Below are positions 62,233 through 64,000 of a DNA stretch of 64,000 nucleotides, piece after piece (positions within the stretch are counted from its first letter, which is position 1; the number at the start of each line of letters is the position of its first letter). The translations under genes and the position numbers were made by a program. The notes under the pieces are model-generated. The model did not search any database. It was given only the letters and a program-made list of their open reading frames with translations, and was not told the DNA's origin. The DNA comes from Streptomyces sp. NRRL WC-3605 (GTDB lineage: Bacteria > Actinomycetota > Actinomycetes > Streptomycetales > Streptomycetaceae): the NCBI RefSeq assembly GCF_001509795.1, contig NZ_LLZN01000063.1, positions 62,001 through 126,000 of the forward strand, given 5' to 3'.

Positions 62233-63434
62233 GTGGCGTCCTCGACAACCTTCTCGGCGTTCTTGACGCGGAGGCGGCCGGAGATGAGTTGGGGGAGGAG
62301 CGTGGCGCGGAGGGTGGTGAGGGTGCGGGACTCCGCTTGGAGTGACTTCATGTGAGCAAAGGCTGCGGAGGCCTCTCGGCCGAAAGCGGCCAGCGCGTCC
62401 GCGTCAGGGCGGTTCACCTCGTAGTTCGCGGCATCTGCCGCGCTGACCCGCTGCCGCCCGGACGTGCCGGCCATATTGCGGATGGCGTGCGCACGGAACC
62501 GGCTGTCCCGGGCCAGGAAATAGCTGAGTTCGCCGGGAACTCCGGGGAGCGAGCGCATAACGATGAATTCAGTGGAACCAAGCCCGATTTCGCCGTCTTC
62601 CATGAAGTCGACGTAGCCGGTCTTGCCATTTTCCAAGCAGGGGGTAATGCGGGCGAGGAGTGTGTCACCGTTCATGAACCTCGGGCCCGACTTCGGCGCC
62701 CTCCGTGTCCATGCTGGAATACTGGCCCGGTCGGTCTGCAATGCCGCCATGTCCACATAGACGGGCTCATCCGCAGACGGCTTCGCGACCTTTGGATTGA
62801 AAGTCAAGAGGTCCGTGACCGGCACAGCTCTTTCAGCACTCGGCTCATCGGCCAGTCCCAGCTCCGCGTAACGGCACTGCAGCAACTTCTCGTAGGTGGT
62901 CGAGGTGCGTTCGTTGACCGCAATCTTGTCATCCAGTGCGCCGAGGACTGCTCCGATCCGCCGCTGCTCCGCGAGTTCCGGCACTGCCGGGATACGCAGG
63001 TCACGCACCTGGGCAACGCGTAGGTGGGCCACAGTCGACCCGGAGGCCTGGGAGTGCAGCATATCCTGAACCGTGGGGCTAAGGAGGAAATAATGCAGGA
63101 ATCGCGAGTCCGTGCGCTGCTCTTTGGGGCGCAGAAGCATCGTCCGCTGCCCGAGGCAGATGCGCATCCCCTCTTCTATACGGCCGACTCGCCCCACTGG
63201 AGCCTCGCGGGTCAGAACGATGTCACCGGCTTGTGGAACCGCGCGCGCTGTCCAGGTGTCGAAGGTCTCACGACTGACCGGCTTGGCGTCCGACAGCCGA
63301 ATACGGCCGTCTATGATGTTTGGCGTACCGATGGAGAAACCTGCGATCTCCTCGCCGGGAAAAGCCTCCGGAGGTGTCCGGTTCTTGCAGTCCACGACCA
63401 GTTCACAGAGGTCGGCAAGAGTCAGCTGCGTCAT
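62229..63434 (-). CDS. hsdS: Type I restriction-modification specificity subunit (HsdS), 401 aa
   Basis: Two target-recognition domains separated by helical spacers. TRD1 is about residues 10-150 ([40 protein letters not shown]), followed by the conserved helix [23 protein letters not shown]2 is about 200-345 ([40 protein letters not shown]), followed by a final coiled helix ending with [20 protein letters not shown]. The two half-sites therefore differ. Each recognises one half of a bipartite asymmetric DNA site that cannot be predicted from sequence here. Its start overlaps the hsdM stop (ATGA), and its stop overlaps the hsdR start. Confidence 0.93.
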   Translation of the reverse strand: MTQLTLADLCELVVDCKNRTPPEAFPGEEIAGFSIGTPNIIDGRIRLSDAKPVSRETFDTWTARAVPQAGDIVLTREAPVGRVGRIEEGMRICLGQRTMLLRPKEQRTDSRFLHYFLLSPTVQDMLHSQASGSTVAHLRVAQVRDLRIPAVPELAEQRRIGAVLGALDDKIAVNERTSTTYEKLLQCRYAELGLADEPSAERAVPVTDLLTFNPKVAKPSADEPVYVDMAALQTDRASIPAWTRRAPKSGPRFMNGDTLLARITPCLENGKTGYVDFMEDGEIGLGSTEFIVMRSLPGVPGELSYFLARDSRFRAHAIRNMAGTSGRQRVSAADAANYEVNRPDADALAAFGREASAAFAHMKSLQAESRTLTTLRATLLPQLISGRLRVKNAEKVVEDAT

Positions 63435-64000
63435 CGGACGTTCTCCAACTGCTCACGGACCGTCTTCTCCAGTTCGGCCGACTTGTCGAAGAGCGCGTGA
63501 AGCTCCTCCGTCAGCTTGCTGATCCTCTCCGCAATCGCCTCTGCGTCCTCTTCCTCCGCCTCGACAGCCCCCACATACCGCCCCGGCGTAAGTACGTACC
63601 CGTGCTCCCGTACCTTCTCCAGGTCGGCCGAGTAGCAGAAGCCCGGCACGTCCTCATACGTCAGCCCGACCTCACGCGCCGACGCCGTGCCGCGCCACGC
63701 GTGGTAAGTGTCGGCAATCTTCCCGAGGTCAGCCTCCGTGAAGACGCGCTCTGTCCGGTCCACCATTTCACCCATCCCTCGGGCGTCGATGAACAGGATC
63801 TCGCCACGCCGGTCGTCCAACCGCCGGGCGCCCTGAGGCGTCTTATCCTTTGACAGGAACCACAGGCACGCCGGGATCTGCGTCGTGCGGAAGAGCTGCG
63901 AGGGCAGCGCCACCATGCAAGCGACCAAATCGGCCTCGATCAGCGCCTGCCTGATCTCGCCCTCGCCGCTGGACTGGGAGCTCATCGAGCCGTTGGCCAA
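63431..64000 (-). CDS. hsdM: Type I restriction-modification methyltransferase subunit (HsdM), C-terminal part
   Basis: The window holds the last 189 residues of HsdM, and the gene continues beyond position 64000 to the right. Visible are [48 protein letters not shown] (the end of the N6-adenine methyltransferase domain) and the C-terminal helical region from [19 protein letters not shown] to the end, including the [20 protein letters not shown] block that packs on HsdS. The SAM-binding and NPPF motifs lie outside. It is the first known gene of the hsdM-hsdS-hsdR operon and overlaps hsdS by four bases. Confidence 0.95.
   Translation of the reverse strand: MANGSMSSQSSGEGEIRQALIEADLVACMVALPSQLFRTTQIPACLWFLSKDKTPQGARRLDDRRGEILFIDARGMGEMVDRTERVFTEADLGKIADTYHAWRGTASAREVGLTYEDVPGFCYSADLEKVREHGYVLTPGRYVGAVEAEEEDAEAIAERISKLTEELHALFDKSAELEKTVREQLENVR

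Noticed and set aside
58999..62355. An 1118-codon plus-strand frame opposite hsdR
   Set aside because: It is the antisense image of hsdR, which has all its motifs; the plus frame has none.

Overview
The window is a 64-kb piece of a high-GC actinobacterial chromosome, almost certainly Streptomyces. It carries the Streptomyces division gene sepH, a SepF paralogue of the SepF3 type, the CutRS two-component pair, the actinobacterial ferrochelatase, and many families that are standard in that genus (DUF6099, DUF3159, DUF3710, DUF3093, DUF4193, DUF397, Scr1/WhiJ-type regulators). No rRNA, tRNA or CRISPR array was seen.

Layout. 0-3.1 kb: DUF6099-like protein, MazG-like pyrophosphohydrolase, AAA ATPase and SepF-like protein. 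3.4-10 kb: an accessory metabolic and regulatory stretch with an SDR lacking its catalytic residues, a VOC protein, a MerR regulator fused to HEAT repeats with a HEAT partner and a probable MerR operator, and a LysR regulator divergent from an FMN-binding protein and a PDR/VanB reductase. 10-14.4 kb: a secreted DUF3103 protein, a TPP enzyme, and a scar where a truncated enolase-superfamily gene meets a fragment resembling a GH15 protein. 14.4-27.9 kb: a stress-signalling and transport region. It has two SpoIIE phosphatases, two related APC permeases (one with two in-frame TAG codons and a frameshifted end), a decayed IS5-type transposase, a small frameshifted Trp-rich gene, and a sigma-B/F partner-switching set: a sigma factor split by a 1-nt deletion, a MEDS/ATPase protein, a STAS protein without the phospho-acceptor Ser, an RsbW-like kinase and a methanogen-output-domain protein. 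At least two promoters of the sigma-B type lie in front of these genes.

28-50 kb is conserved core: an rRNA methyltransferase, a KimA-like potassium permease divergent from two TrkA proteins, DUF3159 and OB-fold proteins, a secreted alginate-lyase-family enzyme, the thioesterase-dut-DUF3710 operon, cutRS, inositol phosphatase and ferrochelatase (next to a DmdR/IdeR-like iron box), an MFS exporter, an FAD oxidase, sepH and a sulfurtransferase. Several strong hairpin terminators separate these units, and a 14-bp minisatellite follows sepH.

50-64 kb is again accessory and looks like a defence island. It has a two-domain VOC protein, a 5'-truncated MFS gene, a lipoprotein, a Rad50-like zinc-hook ATPase coupled to a small helical protein with a 20-bp palindrome upstream, a WhiJ-type HATPase/XRE/DUF397 trio, an EcsC-like protein, and a type I restriction-modification operon (hsdM-hsdS-hsdR, with hsdM running off the right edge). 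The zinc-hook ATPase pair and the split sigma-factor cluster are the best candidates for undescribed biology. Between 19.3 and 23.0 kb several lesions are so close together that either local gene decay or local assembly error should be tested first.
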